A stretch of DNA of 64,000 nucleotides from Parvularcula mediterranea (GTDB lineage: Bacteria > Pseudomonadota > Alphaproteobacteria > Caulobacterales > Parvularculaceae): positions 1,001,288 to 1,065,287 of the forward strand of contig NZ_JABFCX010000003.1 of assembly GCF_013085255.1 (NCBI RefSeq). Direction: 5' to 3'. The position numbers and the translations under genes are program-made. The notes beneath the pieces are model-generated. The model was not told the DNA's origin, searched no databases, and saw only the letters and a list, made by a program, of their open reading frames with translations. Positions 52,486-61,023 of the stretch are shown here, in pieces. Every line of letters begins with the position of its first letter. Position 1 is the stretch's first letter.

Positions 52486-54167
52486 CGTGAGCTCTCATCG
52501 TTCGTTTCGGCGCCTTCAACGGATGTCTCCGGAGCCTCTTCAGACAGGTCTTGCCCTATTTGGGTTAAAGTGGCTCGTAAGCCTGCAACTTCTGCGCTAG
52601 GGTCGAGAAGAGGACGCAGATCATTTGCGTAGTAAACGGAAGGTTTCGGTGCTGACGACAATGCCTTCAATCGAGGATCGGTCACGCCATCATTGATATC
52701 GCGGTCCAGACGCTCGCCCCGGGCAAGGTAGGACGCAGTCGGATCTTTCCATGTCGGCGCGGTATCGGAGTAAGCGCGGGCAGCCTCATAAAGACCATAG
52801 GCTTCAGCCTTCCACGACCTATCAAGGATAATAGCCAGCACTTCGCGGCGGATGCCGGGGCCGAGGAGGCTCTTGAGGTCCTCGACCTCGGCCGCCTTGG
52901 CTTCGAGCTTCGCGAAAGTCTCGACATCATTGCCGATCAGGGATTGCCTTGGAATTTCAGCGAGGAAGCTGCGCGCTGCTGGCCGCTCCTCGAAATCGAT
53001 CATCAGCTGCGCGCCAAGAAGAAGGGCTTCGGTGCCGCCAGCTTCGCGGATCTCCGTAGGGCTAGCGCCCTCCATCAGCGTTGCGGCGCGGGCCATGAGG
53101 CCGGCCTGTACGAGGATCTCGGAGAGCTTGAGATCGCCCATCCAGAACTCCGTCGGCTTGGCGACCATGGGGCGCACCAGCTCGTAGACGTCCATCAGGT
53201 CGCCGATCGTCGCGGGGTCCAGCCTGCGGACAAAGAGGTCTTCGGAGATCGCGCGGATGCGACGCTCCGCCTCAAGACGAATCTCTTCGGGGGCGTTCGA
53301 GCCGGCAACGCTGGCCAGAAGCCGAAGCGATTGGGGAAGCTGCTGGTCAAAATAGTAAGCGCGGGCGAGGGCCAGGGTGATGCCTGCGCCAAGATTTTCT
53401 CCGCGCCAGATGGTCACGAGCTCGCGGAGCACGGCCACGGCTTCATCGGTCTGAATATAGCCCGTCCGCCACATCAGCGCGATCTTGCGCAGCTCGGCTT
53501 CAGCGGAGAGCCGGTCAGCGCCAAGCTCGCTGGCTTCTTCATAAAGAGCGACGGCTTCGTCGGTGGAGCCGAAGCGTTCAATGACCCGGGCCTGGATCAT
53601 GGCGGCTTCTGCGATTTCATGGTCGCCTTCGGCGATCGTGCGGAGTGCCGTCGCGAGGGTCAGGGCAGCGCGGCTGTCGCCTTCGGCAAGCAAGGCATCG
53701 GCGAGCTTCGCGCCATAGGCTGAGCGGGCCCAGTTGGGCAGAGCCACGAAAATGGTCACCGCAGCGGCGCGGGAACGCCTGTCGGAAGCCTCAAGGCCCG
53801 TCTCGCCGCGAGAGATCAGCATCCACATGACGGCTTCATCCATGCCCTTCGCGATCTCGTCTTCGAAGAACGCGTTGGCTTCAGGCGAGTTCTCGACCAT
53901 CAGCTCAAGGAGCATGCGGAGGCGCTGGCGATCTTCGTCCATGCGCCCACCGATCCGGGGGAGGGCCTCTTCAAAGAACCCGGCGCCTGCGAGACAGGAC
54001 AGGTCATCCTGGCCGGCGCGCTTGATCCGTTTGATGAAGAGATCGCCCTCTTCATAGCCGCACTGCCAGTTGACGCCGTAGGCACTTCTTTGGGCGTGCG
54101 CGCCAAGCGGCATCATGCCGATCAGCATCGCGATGGCGAAAGCCGGAATTCTCGTCAGCTTGAGCAT
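52482..54167 (-). CDS. Exported helical-repeat protein translated with motA
   Basis: 561 residues. Signal peptide (LTRIPAFAIAMLIGMMPLGAHAQ). The mature part is an array of helix pairs rich in Ala, Leu and Glu, TPR- or Sel1-like in look (e.g. RFGSTDEAVALYEEASELGA and AGITLALARAYYFDQQLPQSL), with no catalytic motif. Tail is acidic. No named family recognised. Position first in an operon with motA-motB recalls MotC-type periplasmic motility proteins of Rhizobiales that contact MotB; this is inference from layout, not from sequence match. It is divergent from flgF. Confidence 0.75.
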   Translation of the reverse strand: MLKLTRIPAFAIAMLIGMMPLGAHAQRSAYGVNWQCGYEEGDLFIKRIKRAGQDDLSCLAGAGFFEEALPRIGGRMDEDRQRLRMLLELMVENSPEANAFFEDEIAKGMDEAVMWMLISRGETGLEASDRRSRAAAVTIFVALPNWARSAYGAKLADALLAEGDSRAALTLATALRTIAEGDHEIAEAAMIQARVIERFGSTDEAVALYEEASELGADRLSAEAELRKIALMWRTGYIQTDEAVAVLRELVTIWRGENLGAGITLALARAYYFDQQLPQSLRLLASVAGSNAPEEIRLEAERRIRAISEDLFVRRLDPATIGDLMDVYELVRPMVAKPTEFWMGDLKLSEILVQAGLMARAATLMEGASPTEIREAGGTEALLLGAQLMIDFEERPAARSFLAEIPRQSLIGNDVETFAKLEAKAAEVEDLKSLLGPGIRREVLAIILDRSWKAEAYGLYEAARAYSDTAPTWKDPTASYLARGERLDRDINDGVTDPRLKALSSAPKPSVYYANDLRPLLDPSAEVAGLRATLTQIGQDLSEEAPETSVEGAETNDESSR

Positions 54168-54189
54168 CAGGGTTCCTCGAAATCCTGAT

Positions 54190-54223
54190 TTAAACTGGCC
54201 CGGCTAGTTTAAACCTGCGTTTC
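54190..54223. promoter_or_regulatory. Two TTTAAAC flagellar boxes between motA operon and flgF
   Basis: TTTAAAC at 54189-54195 and again at 54208-54214, 19 bp apart. The second continues as TTAAACCTGCG, nearly identical to the 35113 site, with TTTC in place of the right TAAA. Sits between divergent flagellar operons and could serve both. Confidence 0.6.
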
Positions 54224-54295
54224 AGGCCGAACCCGCCGTTTTCCTTCGCTTGCGAGGGGCGTGAGGGGGCGAGGCAATCAAGAGGATAAAGACCC

Positions 54296-55036
54296 TTGGA
54301 TACCTCACTCTACGTGAATCTGTCGTATCAGAGCTCGCTGACCCGTCGGCTTGAGCTTATCGCGAACAACATTGCGAACGTAAACACGACAGCCTTCAAG
54401 GCAGAACGCGTCATGTTCGATGACGTGAACACCGGCGGCCGGGGCAAGGAGAACATCTCCTTCGTCATCGACCGTGCTTCTTATACGGACTTTCAGTCAG
54501 GCTCGATCAACCGAACGGGCAACCAGCTCGACGTGGCTGTAGTCGGCGAGGGCTGGCTCTCGGTCGAAACCGATCAGGGCACGAAGTATACCCGCGACGG
54601 CCGGATGGTCATCAATGCCGACCAGATCCTGACCAATGTCGACGGCGCGCCCGTCCTGGACAGCGGCGGCGGGCAGATCCGCGTTCCGGAGCAGGCGCGC
54701 GATGTGACCATCTCCAAGTCCGGCACCGTCTCGGTCAGCCTTGCCGGTGAGCCGCTCCCTATCGAGATCGCGCGCATTGGCATCTTCGACTTCGAGAACC
54801 CCGAACAGCTGATCCGCGAGGAATCAGGCCGCTTCACAGGTGAAGATGCCAATGTCTTCGTCTCCGAAGAGGCTGGCCTGCAGCAGTTCTCCCTTGAAGG
54901 CTCGAACATCAACCCGATCAAGGAAATCATTAAACTGATGGAATTGTCGCGGGCTTATTCATCGGTCGCGGAGTCGTCCAACGACATCCACAAGACCAAA
55001 AAAGATTCCATCGCTCGTCTGTCGAAGAACCAGTAA
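54296..55036 (+). CDS. flgF: Flagellar proximal rod protein FlgF
   Basis: 246 residues from TTG (MDTSLYVNLSYQ), which has AGAGGATAAAG upstream. RLELIANNIANVNTTAFKAER at the N-terminus and IKLMELSRAYSSVAESSNDI at the C-terminus match rod proteins; length and order before flgG give FlgF. Leads flgF-flgG-flgA-flgH-fliL2. Confidence 0.94.
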   Translation: MDTSLYVNLSYQSSLTRRLELIANNIANVNTTAFKAERVMFDDVNTGGRGKENISFVIDRASYTDFQSGSINRTGNQLDVAVVGEGWLSVETDQGTKYTRDGRMVINADQILTNVDGAPVLDSGGGQIRVPEQARDVTISKSGTVSVSLAGEPLPIEIARIGIFDFENPEQLIREESGRFTGEDANVFVSEEAGLQQFSLEGSNINPIKEIIKLMELSRAYSSVAESSNDIHKTKKDSIARLSKNQ

Positions 55037-55060
55037 CGACTGCACACTGAGGAGTAACCC

Positions 55061-55846
55061 ATGCGCATTCTCGAAATCGCCGCCACCGGCATGATGGCCC
55101 AGCAGACGAATGTCGAAGTCATCTCGAACAACATCGCGAACATCAACACGACCGCCTTCAAACGTGGCCGCGCCGAGTTCTCGGACCTCATCTATCAAAG
55201 CCAGCAGCGTCAGGGCACTTTCTCCTCCGACGCCGGAACGATTGTCCCGGTCGGCGTGCAGGTTGGCCTCGGCGTGAAGCCGGCAGCCGTTGCGCGGATC
55301 ACCGAGCAGGGTTCGCTCCAGCAGACCGGCAACAAGCTCGACGTCGCCATCCAAGGCCGCGGCTTCTTCGTCGTCCGCATGCCCGACGGTACCAATGGCT
55401 ACACCCGCACGGGCACGTTCCAGCTGTCACCGGACGGCGCCATCGTGACGCCGGAAGGCTTTGAGCTTGATCCGGGCGTGACGCTTCCTGAGAACGTCTC
55501 GGACATCGAGATCAACCGCTCGGGCGAAGTCTTTGCCTTTACTCCGGACAATGAGGAACCTGTCCTCTCCGGCCGCCTCAACCTCGCGACCTTCATCAAC
55601 GAAGCGGGCCTCGAGGCACGCGGCGACAACATGTTCACCGAGACGCTGGCATCGGGCCAGCCGTTCATCGGCCTGCCTGATGAAGAGGGCGTCGGCTCCC
55701 TCCGTCAGGGCTATGTCGAGAACTCGAACGTCAACGTCGTCGAGGAAGTGACCGACCTCATCAGCGCCCAGCGCGCCTATGAGATGAACGCCAAGGTGAT
55801 CGAGACCGCCGACCAGATGTCGCAGCGCGTCGCGAACATGCGGTAG
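55061..55846 (+). CDS. flgG: Flagellar distal rod protein FlgG
   Basis: 261 residues. N-terminus MRILEIAATGMMAQQTNVEV and NNIANINTTAFKRGRAEFSDL, centre RITEQGSLQQTGNKLDVAIQG, and C-terminus VVEEVTDLISAQRAYEMNAK are near-canonical. 24 bp after flgF, with GAGGAG before its start. Confidence 0.98.
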   Translation: MRILEIAATGMMAQQTNVEVISNNIANINTTAFKRGRAEFSDLIYQSQQRQGTFSSDAGTIVPVGVQVGLGVKPAAVARITEQGSLQQTGNKLDVAIQGRGFFVVRMPDGTNGYTRTGTFQLSPDGAIVTPEGFELDPGVTLPENVSDIEINRSGEVFAFTPDNEEPVLSGRLNLATFINEAGLEARGDNMFTETLASGQPFIGLPDEEGVGSLRQGYVENSNVNVVEEVTDLISAQRAYEMNAKVIETADQMSQRVANMR

Positions 55847-55850
55847 ACTG

Positions 55851-56492
55851 ATGATCAGGCTCTTCCTTGTCATCTTCGCCGCCTTCGGGTCGGCCTTCGC
55901 ACAAGCTCCGCTGACGGAGCGTGTGGGCGATGCCATCCGCTCGGCCGCGCTTCTCCCCGACGCAGCCGACGTCCGGCTTCTCTCCATGACCCCCGTCCGC
56001 GGCGCCGTGGAGCAGGTGGAGATCACCAATTTCGACCGCCGCTCTGGCCGCTTCGAAGCCGTCATCGCCAATGGTCCGCGCAAGGCACAGATTTCAGGCC
56101 GCGCCGCTGTCACCCTTCCGGTGGTTGTGGCCGCGAGAAACCTTGGCCGCGATCATACGCTCGCCGCAGGTGACCTCGAGGTCCGGCACGTGCCGATCCA
56201 GCAGGTCCCATCGACCGCCTACAACGAGCCGCAGGAAGCTTTCGGCATGGCCGTTCGCAGGTCCCTCGCCGCGGGCCGTCCGGTCCGCCAGGAGGACCTC
56301 GGCCAGCCGCTCATCATTCGGAAGAACGAAGTCATCGAAATCACCTACGAGACTGCAGGCATGGTTCTTTCTGCCCGCGGCCGCTCCCTCGACGAGGGCG
56401 CGCGCGGTGATTTCATCAGGGTCGTGACCGAAGGTCAGGGCCGTACCGTCAGTGCCGAGATCGTCGCCCCCGGGCGCGTTGTCGTGCGTTAA
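55851..56492 (+). CDS. flgA: P-ring assembly chaperone FlgA
   Basis: 213 residues, signal peptide (FLVIFAAFGSAFAQAP). The SAF-like C-terminal half has LAAGDLEVRHVPIQQVP, RRSLAAGRPVRQEDLGQP and VIEITYETAGMVLSARGRS, all FlgA features. Periplasmic helper for FlgI polymerisation. Starts 4 bp after flgG. Confidence 0.93.
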   Translation: MIRLFLVIFAAFGSAFAQAPLTERVGDAIRSAALLPDAADVRLLSMTPVRGAVEQVEITNFDRRSGRFEAVIANGPRKAQISGRAAVTLPVVVAARNLGRDHTLAAGDLEVRHVPIQQVPSTAYNEPQEAFGMAVRRSLAAGRPVRQEDLGQPLIIRKNEVIEITYETAGMVLSARGRSLDEGARGDFIRVVTEGQGRTVSAEIVAPGRVVVR

Positions 56493-56507
56493 ACCTAGGA
56501 GAGACCC

Positions 56508-57236
56508 ATGCGGAAGAATCCCATCACTCTCAGCCTTCTCGGCGCCCTTGTGCTTTCCGCCTGTGCCAGCGTGAACAACCCGCTGACCGGCCCGCACCTG
56601 TCCGATGTCGCTAACCCTGCCCAGCAGCAGGAAGCCCGCGTCGTCAGGATGCCGATGCCCATCGACCACACCCCGATGAGCTCGCCCAATTCACTTTGGG
56701 AAGCCAACAAGCGCAGCTTCTTCCGTGACCAGCGCGCCAATAATGTCGGCGATATACTCACGGTACTGATCGACATCCGTGACGAGGCCCGCCTCCGCAA
56801 TACGACAAGCCGTGGCCGCGACACCGCGAACGAGCTTCAGGTCGGCCAGCTCTTCGGCATCGTCGACTATCTCCAGGACAATCTGCCTGACCGCTGGGAG
56901 CCGAACGCGAACCTCGAAGGCTCGACGGACACCCGCGGCACTGGCGAGATCAACCGGAACGAGGAGATCTCGCTCAGGATCGCAGCCGTGGTCACCGACC
57001 GGCTTCCCAACGGCAACTTCGTGATCGCGGGCCGTCAGGAAGTCCAGGTCAACAAGGAACTTCGTGAGCTGAGGATCGCAGGTGTCATCCGTCCCGAGGA
57101 TATCACCGCGGACAACGCCATTCCCTACTTCAAGATCGCAGAAGCGCGCATCGCCTATGGCGGCCGCGGCACGATCTCCACGGTGCAGCAGCCTCCCTAC
57201 GGCCAGCGCCTCTACGAATTCGTCGTCCCGTTCTAA
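56508..57236 (+). CDS. flgH: Flagellar L-ring protein FlgH
   Basis: 242 residues. Lipoprotein leader LGALVLSACAS. NSLWEANKRSFFRDQRANNVGDILTV and GRQEVQVNKELRELRIAGVIRPEDI, in parts SLWEANKRSFFRDQRA and NKELRELRIAGVIRP, are the FlgH signature. Outer-membrane ring. 15 bp after flgA. Confidence 0.97.
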   Translation: MRKNPITLSLLGALVLSACASVNNPLTGPHLSDVANPAQQQEARVVRMPMPIDHTPMSSPNSLWEANKRSFFRDQRANNVGDILTVLIDIRDEARLRNTTSRGRDTANELQVGQLFGIVDYLQDNLPDRWEPNANLEGSTDTRGTGEINRNEEISLRIAAVVTDRLPNGNFVIAGRQEVQVNKELRELRIAGVIRPEDITADNAIPYFKIAEARIAYGGRGTISTVQQPPYGQRLYEFVVPF

Positions 57237-57254
57237 GAACCTGAAGAGCGCATC

Positions 57255-57713
57255 ATGCCCAAGCCTCTCCTTCTCCTGATCACCCTCTTCGTCTGCGCAG
57301 GCGGCGGTTTCGCCCTTGGCGAAATCAGCAAGATGTCTGCATCACAGCGTGACAAGGGGACCACGGAGGAAGCGCAGAACGTCGTCTTCGCGGCAGGCCA
57401 GTTCGTGGTGCCTCTTTTCGAAGGCGGCAAGGTGCCGTTCTTCCTCCTTGCAGAGATCAATATCGGAGTGGAAACCTATGACGAGGTCTCCCTCCTCTCG
57501 AACAACCGCCCCCACGTCCGCGCGACGGTTCTTGAGACCCTCTTCGAGCTGGAACGCCGGGGTGATATCAAGCCTGGCACCGTGAAGCCTGAGGTCATCA
57601 AGAAGGCGATCAAGGAAGACCTCGAAGCGACCTTCGATCTTGAGGGCGTCTCGGATGTCCTCGTGAACCGCCTGCTGATTCAGGAAACCGGTGGCCGCCG
57701 CCAGACGGGTTGA
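57255..57713 (+). CDS. FliL-like protein at the end of the flgF operon
   Basis: 152 residues. Signal-anchor helix LLLLITLFVCAGGGFALGE, then a periplasmic domain with FVVPLFEGGKVPFFLLAEINI and a C-terminal helical part ending DVLVNRLLIQE. The order of an uncleaved helix, two strands starting V-V-P-L, and an alpha region ending in R-x-L-I fits FliL, which steadies stators. A second, more canonical FliL is at 62006. So this organism may have two FliL-type proteins, one tied to the L ring operon. Confidence 0.6.
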   Translation: MPKPLLLLITLFVCAGGGFALGEISKMSASQRDKGTTEEAQNVVFAAGQFVVPLFEGGKVPFFLLAEINIGVETYDEVSLLSNNRPHVRATVLETLFELERRGDIKPGTVKPEVIKKAIKEDLEATFDLEGVSDVLVNRLLIQETGGRRQTG

Positions 57714-57716
57714 TCC

Positions 57717-59549
57717 CTACCAGTAGCGCCTGAAGGCGAGGCCGATCTCCGTCGCGCCTTCGTGGCGCACCGTCAGGCCGAAGTCCGATTGCACACCTTT
57801 CCGCAGACGGATCTCTCCCTCAACATAGGGCTCGTTGGCATCGGTATCGATGATGCCCTGTTGGAAGCCTGCTTCCAGCCAGATCCCGCCATGCTTGCCG
57901 CGGAACACGGTCCCTAGGGCGGCCGTCGCGCTGAAGCTATCGGTGATCTGATCGCCCCCTTCGAGCCTCCCACCGGCAAGCCCATAGACCGCGAGCCCCG
58001 GCATCAGCTCGACCGCTTCCCCGAAGCTCGCTTCAGCATAGCCAAGAAGGCAGCTGTCGCACGTCAGATCCAGCGTCTCGACGCCAATCTGGGTACGGAA
58101 CGCAAGCCCCGGCCTGTTCGGTGCGCCATCACCTGCGAGACCCAGTGAGGCGACACGTACGATCTCAAGCTGGCGGAGGTGCAGATTATCTTCGCGCAGG
58201 ACGAGGCGGAGGTCAGCCATGCTGAGCTCCGCATAGGCCGCGGTCCCTTCGGTCGCCGAGAGGAAGTCGAAATAGGCAGGCCTTGCCCGTAGCTCGATCC
58301 CCTCTCCGAGTTCGTCGTTGGAGAGCACAGTCACTGACAGCATCGAGGGGGGCTGGCCCTCATGGGGCGGCACGGGCTGTGGGATGTCATCGCCAGCATC
58401 GGGCGGCAATTGGAAACGCGCCGCGAGAACTTCGGCCTTGCGCGCCTCCACGGTAGGGGCGGCCTCCTGAAAGGCGTAATAGTCCACGAGGACATTGAGA
58501 GGTGCTGCGGAAAGCTCCGCACCCTGTTCTTCCGCGACATCGCGCAGCGGTTTATCAGGCGCGCTGGTCGCGGCGTCCACCAGCCTTCGGTCTCGCCGGC
58601 CAAGGAGCCTGTAGCCGTCGCGGTAGGCTGTCTCACGAGACGGAAGCCGCCCCGCTGCGCTGATCGCCGGGCCAGCATCAGGATCCTCCGCGCCCAGAGC
58701 GTGGAATACATCAACCGGCGCAGCCCAGAACTTGTTGTGGGGGACCAAGTCGCGGTCGATGACCAGCTCAAGGAGCTCAGCAATCCGGTAGCCGCAGTTC
58801 TGAAGCAGGAAATAGTAGCGGTTCTCGGTCCGCAGAAGCTCCCAAATATGGGCGGAGAGGAGCCGGACTTCGCCGTCAGAGAGGTCGAGCCGGTACTGCC
58901 AGATATCCCTGAGCTGCTCTTCCCGGAAACGCTCATTGTGGTGATAGAAATCGAGGGTCGAGTAGGTCGACTGGTATCGCCCCGTGAGCCCCCGATAGAT
59001 GTAGGGGATCATCCCGTCTTCTTCGGACTGACGGGCGCCGTAATTGATGGCGTTGTCGAGGACGTCCTGCACGTCGACATTCCCCTCGCCGGTATGAAGC
59101 CGGAGGAGGAGATGGCCGAAGGCTGACCCTGGGTTCGCGAAATAGCCAGCCACGAAGAGGACGCTGACCCCATCAAGCGATCCGTTCCCGGACCATGCGC
59201 GAAGCTCCGGACAGACAGCAAAGGGATCGGGCAGGCCGAGCTGCATCTCTCGGTCGAGAAAGAGCGCGCGGCCCGGATAGCGGCAGAGAGCGTGCCCATC
59301 TGGTTCAGGCCCCAACGGCCCGACAAGCCCGGCGAGCGTTGCATCGAGCTCGGCCTCGGGGGCGCGGCGGCCATCCTCGGCGAGGAAGAAGTCCTCGGTG
59401 ATGATGTTGCTGACGTAGCGCGCGGGGAGGCGCTTCTTCTCCCAGCGTCCGAGCTTCAGCCATTGCTGATGCTGCCACAGCTCCGTGCTCGCCCAGGCGG
59501 CCGGGGACGATGCGAAGAGCATCGCGATGACAAGAAGAACCCTACCCAT
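57717..59549 (-). CDS. DUF4105 (Lnb N-terminal periplasmic domain) protein
   Basis: About 610 residues from ATG MGRVLLVIAML. Signal peptide ends AAWASTE. The DUF4105 region has VAGYFANPGSAFGHLLLRLH, with the His of the proposed catalytic set, and LLQNCGYRIAELLELV with the Cys. A beta-rich C-terminal part follows, with GLAVYGLAGGRLEGG and AFRRYW at the end. Related enzymes act on lipids or peptides in the envelope. It ends 4 bp from the FliL-like gene. Confidence 0.8.
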   Translation of the reverse strand: MGRVLLVIAMLFASSPAAWASTELWQHQQWLKLGRWEKKRLPARYVSNIITEDFFLAEDGRRAPEAELDATLAGLVGPLGPEPDGHALCRYPGRALFLDREMQLGLPDPFAVCPELRAWSGNGSLDGVSVLFVAGYFANPGSAFGHLLLRLHTGEGNVDVQDVLDNAINYGARQSEEDGMIPYIYRGLTGRYQSTYSTLDFYHHNERFREEQLRDIWQYRLDLSDGEVRLLSAHIWELLRTENRYYFLLQNCGYRIAELLELVIDRDLVPHNKFWAAPVDVFHALGAEDPDAGPAISAAGRLPSRETAYRDGYRLLGRRDRRLVDAATSAPDKPLRDVAEEQGAELSAAPLNVLVDYYAFQEAAPTVEARKAEVLAARFQLPPDAGDDIPQPVPPHEGQPPSMLSVTVLSNDELGEGIELRARPAYFDFLSATEGTAAYAELSMADLRLVLREDNLHLRQLEIVRVASLGLAGDGAPNRPGLAFRTQIGVETLDLTCDSCLLGYAEASFGEAVELMPGLAVYGLAGGRLEGGDQITDSFSATAALGTVFRGKHGGIWLEAGFQQGIIDTDANEPYVEGEIRLRKGVQSDFGLTVRHEGATEIGLAFRRYW

Positions 59550-59583
59550 GCCATCGAAACTGACGGGCTGCCCGCTGGCGATC

Positions 59584-59610
59584 AAGAAAAAAGGGGCGCC
59601 GGAGCGCCCC
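59584..59610 (-). terminator. Terminator after the DUF3015 gene
   Basis: GGGGCGC / GCGCCCC with a CGGA-type loop (59593-59610); read leftward it is followed by TTTTTTCTT. It ends the exported DUF3015 gene and lies just upstream of the DUF4105 start. Confidence 0.9.
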
Positions 59611-59636
59611 TTCGATCCATTCGAAGATGGAGAGCC

Positions 59637-60119
59637 TTAGGCGGAAATCGCCTCAGCTGCGAAGTACAGCTTCTGGGCTTTTTCGTCGGCGCTCAGCGCG
59701 GCAAATTCCGGCTTGGCGACTTCTTCAGCCATACGCGCACGCAGCGTGGCGACGAAGACGGCTTCGTCTTCAGCTTCGAAGATCGCAGCAAGAGCGGTGA
59801 GGTTTTCACCCTGGCCCTTGGCAAGCTCGGTCTCGAGCGTCGGGTAGGTGCGCTTGATGAAAGCAGCGCCCGTGACGTTGTCGAGGCCGTTGCAGGTCTC
59901 AGGCGACGAAGCGGCCGAGGTCACGGCGGTGGTGCCGAGGTCCCAGATGATGTTCGAGATGGCTGCTGCGACTTCCAGGTTGGCGTCGGGGAAGATCATG
60001 GCGCCAATGCCGCAGTCGAGCCAAGGGTTCGGTTCGGCGCGGGTCGAAGTTTGAGCTTGAGCCGAAGCCGTCGCGACCATCGCAACAGCGGAAAGGGCGG
60101 CAACAGTTTTCATCGCCAT
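59637..60119 (-). CDS. Exported DUF3015 family protein
   Basis: 160 residues. Signal peptide (ALSAVAMVATASAQAQ). The block CGIGAMIFP and ISNIIWDLGTTAVTSAASSPETC, cited by its ends, matches DUF3015, where a Gly-rich strand, a Thr/Ser-rich strand and two Cys are conserved. Rest is helical and acidic. Periplasmic or surface; function unknown. Own terminator; upstream gap holds its promoter. Confidence 0.75.
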   Translation of the reverse strand: MAMKTVAALSAVAMVATASAQAQTSTRAEPNPWLDCGIGAMIFPDANLEVAAAISNIIWDLGTTAVTSAASSPETCNGLDNVTGAAFIKRTYPTLETELAKGQGENLTALAAIFEAEDEAVFVATLRARMAEEVAKPEFAALSADEKAQKLYFAAEAISA

Positions 60120-60270
60120 AGGGGTGTCTCCTGATCAGTGTCTGCCCGAAATGCCGAGACACGAGACCATCCCGTGCCGCATGCATGACGCGAAGATAAG
60201 GAGCGTCGCGGCGCAGTTCATCTGCTTTTTGCTCTTGATCTTGGAAAAAATTGCGCACGCGCAATGTCAA

Positions 60271-60300
60271 AGAGGCGAAAGCTTCAGGTGAGGCTTTCGC
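60271..60300 (-). terminator. Terminator-like hairpin after motE
   Basis: GCGAAAGC (60275-60282) pairs with GCTTTCGC (60293-60300); followed leftward by CTCTTTG. It lies directly beyond the motE stop and ends the fliL-fliM-motE unit. Confidence 0.6.
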
Positions 60301-60303
60301 TGA

Positions 60304-61023
60304 TCAGAAGGCCAGCTGCTCGTCCGGCCTGCCGCGCTCGGCCATCAGCTCCATGATCTCATTGGCCTTGTTGGTCTGCATGCGGCTCAGAATATCGGCA
60401 GCGTTGCGCTCGCCGACCTGGTCTAGGACTTCGACCACGAACTTCGGCTCGTTCTGCTGGAGGAGGCGGGCTGCGTTCTTCGCTGTCATGTTGCCGACGA
60501 CGGCGACGACCTGCTCGAGGTTTTCGTCCTGCTCGACTTCCAACTCGTCGATCAGCGCTGCGACTTCCGCGCGCAAATCTTCGAGGCGTTCGATTTCTTC
60601 AAGGGCCCGGCGGTTGGCGAGGGCGATCTCGGCCTTCTGATTCTCAAGCCTGTCCCATTCGACGGAGAGCTTTTCGCGCTCAGCGCTGATGGTGGCGAGA
60701 ACTTCCGTCACCGCTGCCATGGAAGAGACACGCGCTGCGGGCAACGGAAGCTCGTCCTGGGCCAGCATGTCCTGGATCTTTTCCTGGGACTGGGCGAGGC
60801 CACGGCGGATGACAGGGGTTTCGTCCTGACCCGAACGGTATTCGGGGGAGAGAACATTGTCCGCCCAAGGGCGGTCGTGGCTGCCGAATTCGCGAACCTC
60901 TTCGGACTTGTTCGCTTCGCGGGCGGAGATTTCGTCATCATCCGCCATCGGCGCTGCAATAATAAGTGCTGGGACCGCGAGCGACGCTGTCGAAACGCCG
61001 GCCATGAGAAGAATACGGATCAT
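60304..61023 (-). CDS. motE: MotE-like flagellar protein
   Basis: 239 residues. N-terminal helix or leader, a low-complexity acidic stretch, then a coiled coil (WDRLENQKAEIALANRRALEE), and a C-terminal repeat NMTAKNAARLLQQ / SRMQTNKANEIMELM. The last part is the MgtE-N-like pair found in MotE, the MotC chaperone of Rhizobiales. Its ATG overlaps the fliM stop by 4 bp. Possibly partners the exported helical-repeat protein near motA. Confidence 0.75.
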   Translation of the reverse strand: MIRILLMAGVSTASLAVPALIIAAPMADDDEISAREANKSEEVREFGSHDRPWADNVLSPEYRSGQDETPVIRRGLAQSQEKIQDMLAQDELPLPAARVSSMAAVTEVLATISAEREKLSVEWDRLENQKAEIALANRRALEEIERLEDLRAEVAALIDELEVEQDENLEQVVAVVGNMTAKNAARLLQQNEPKFVVEVLDQVGERNAADILSRMQTNKANEIMELMAERGRPDEQLAF

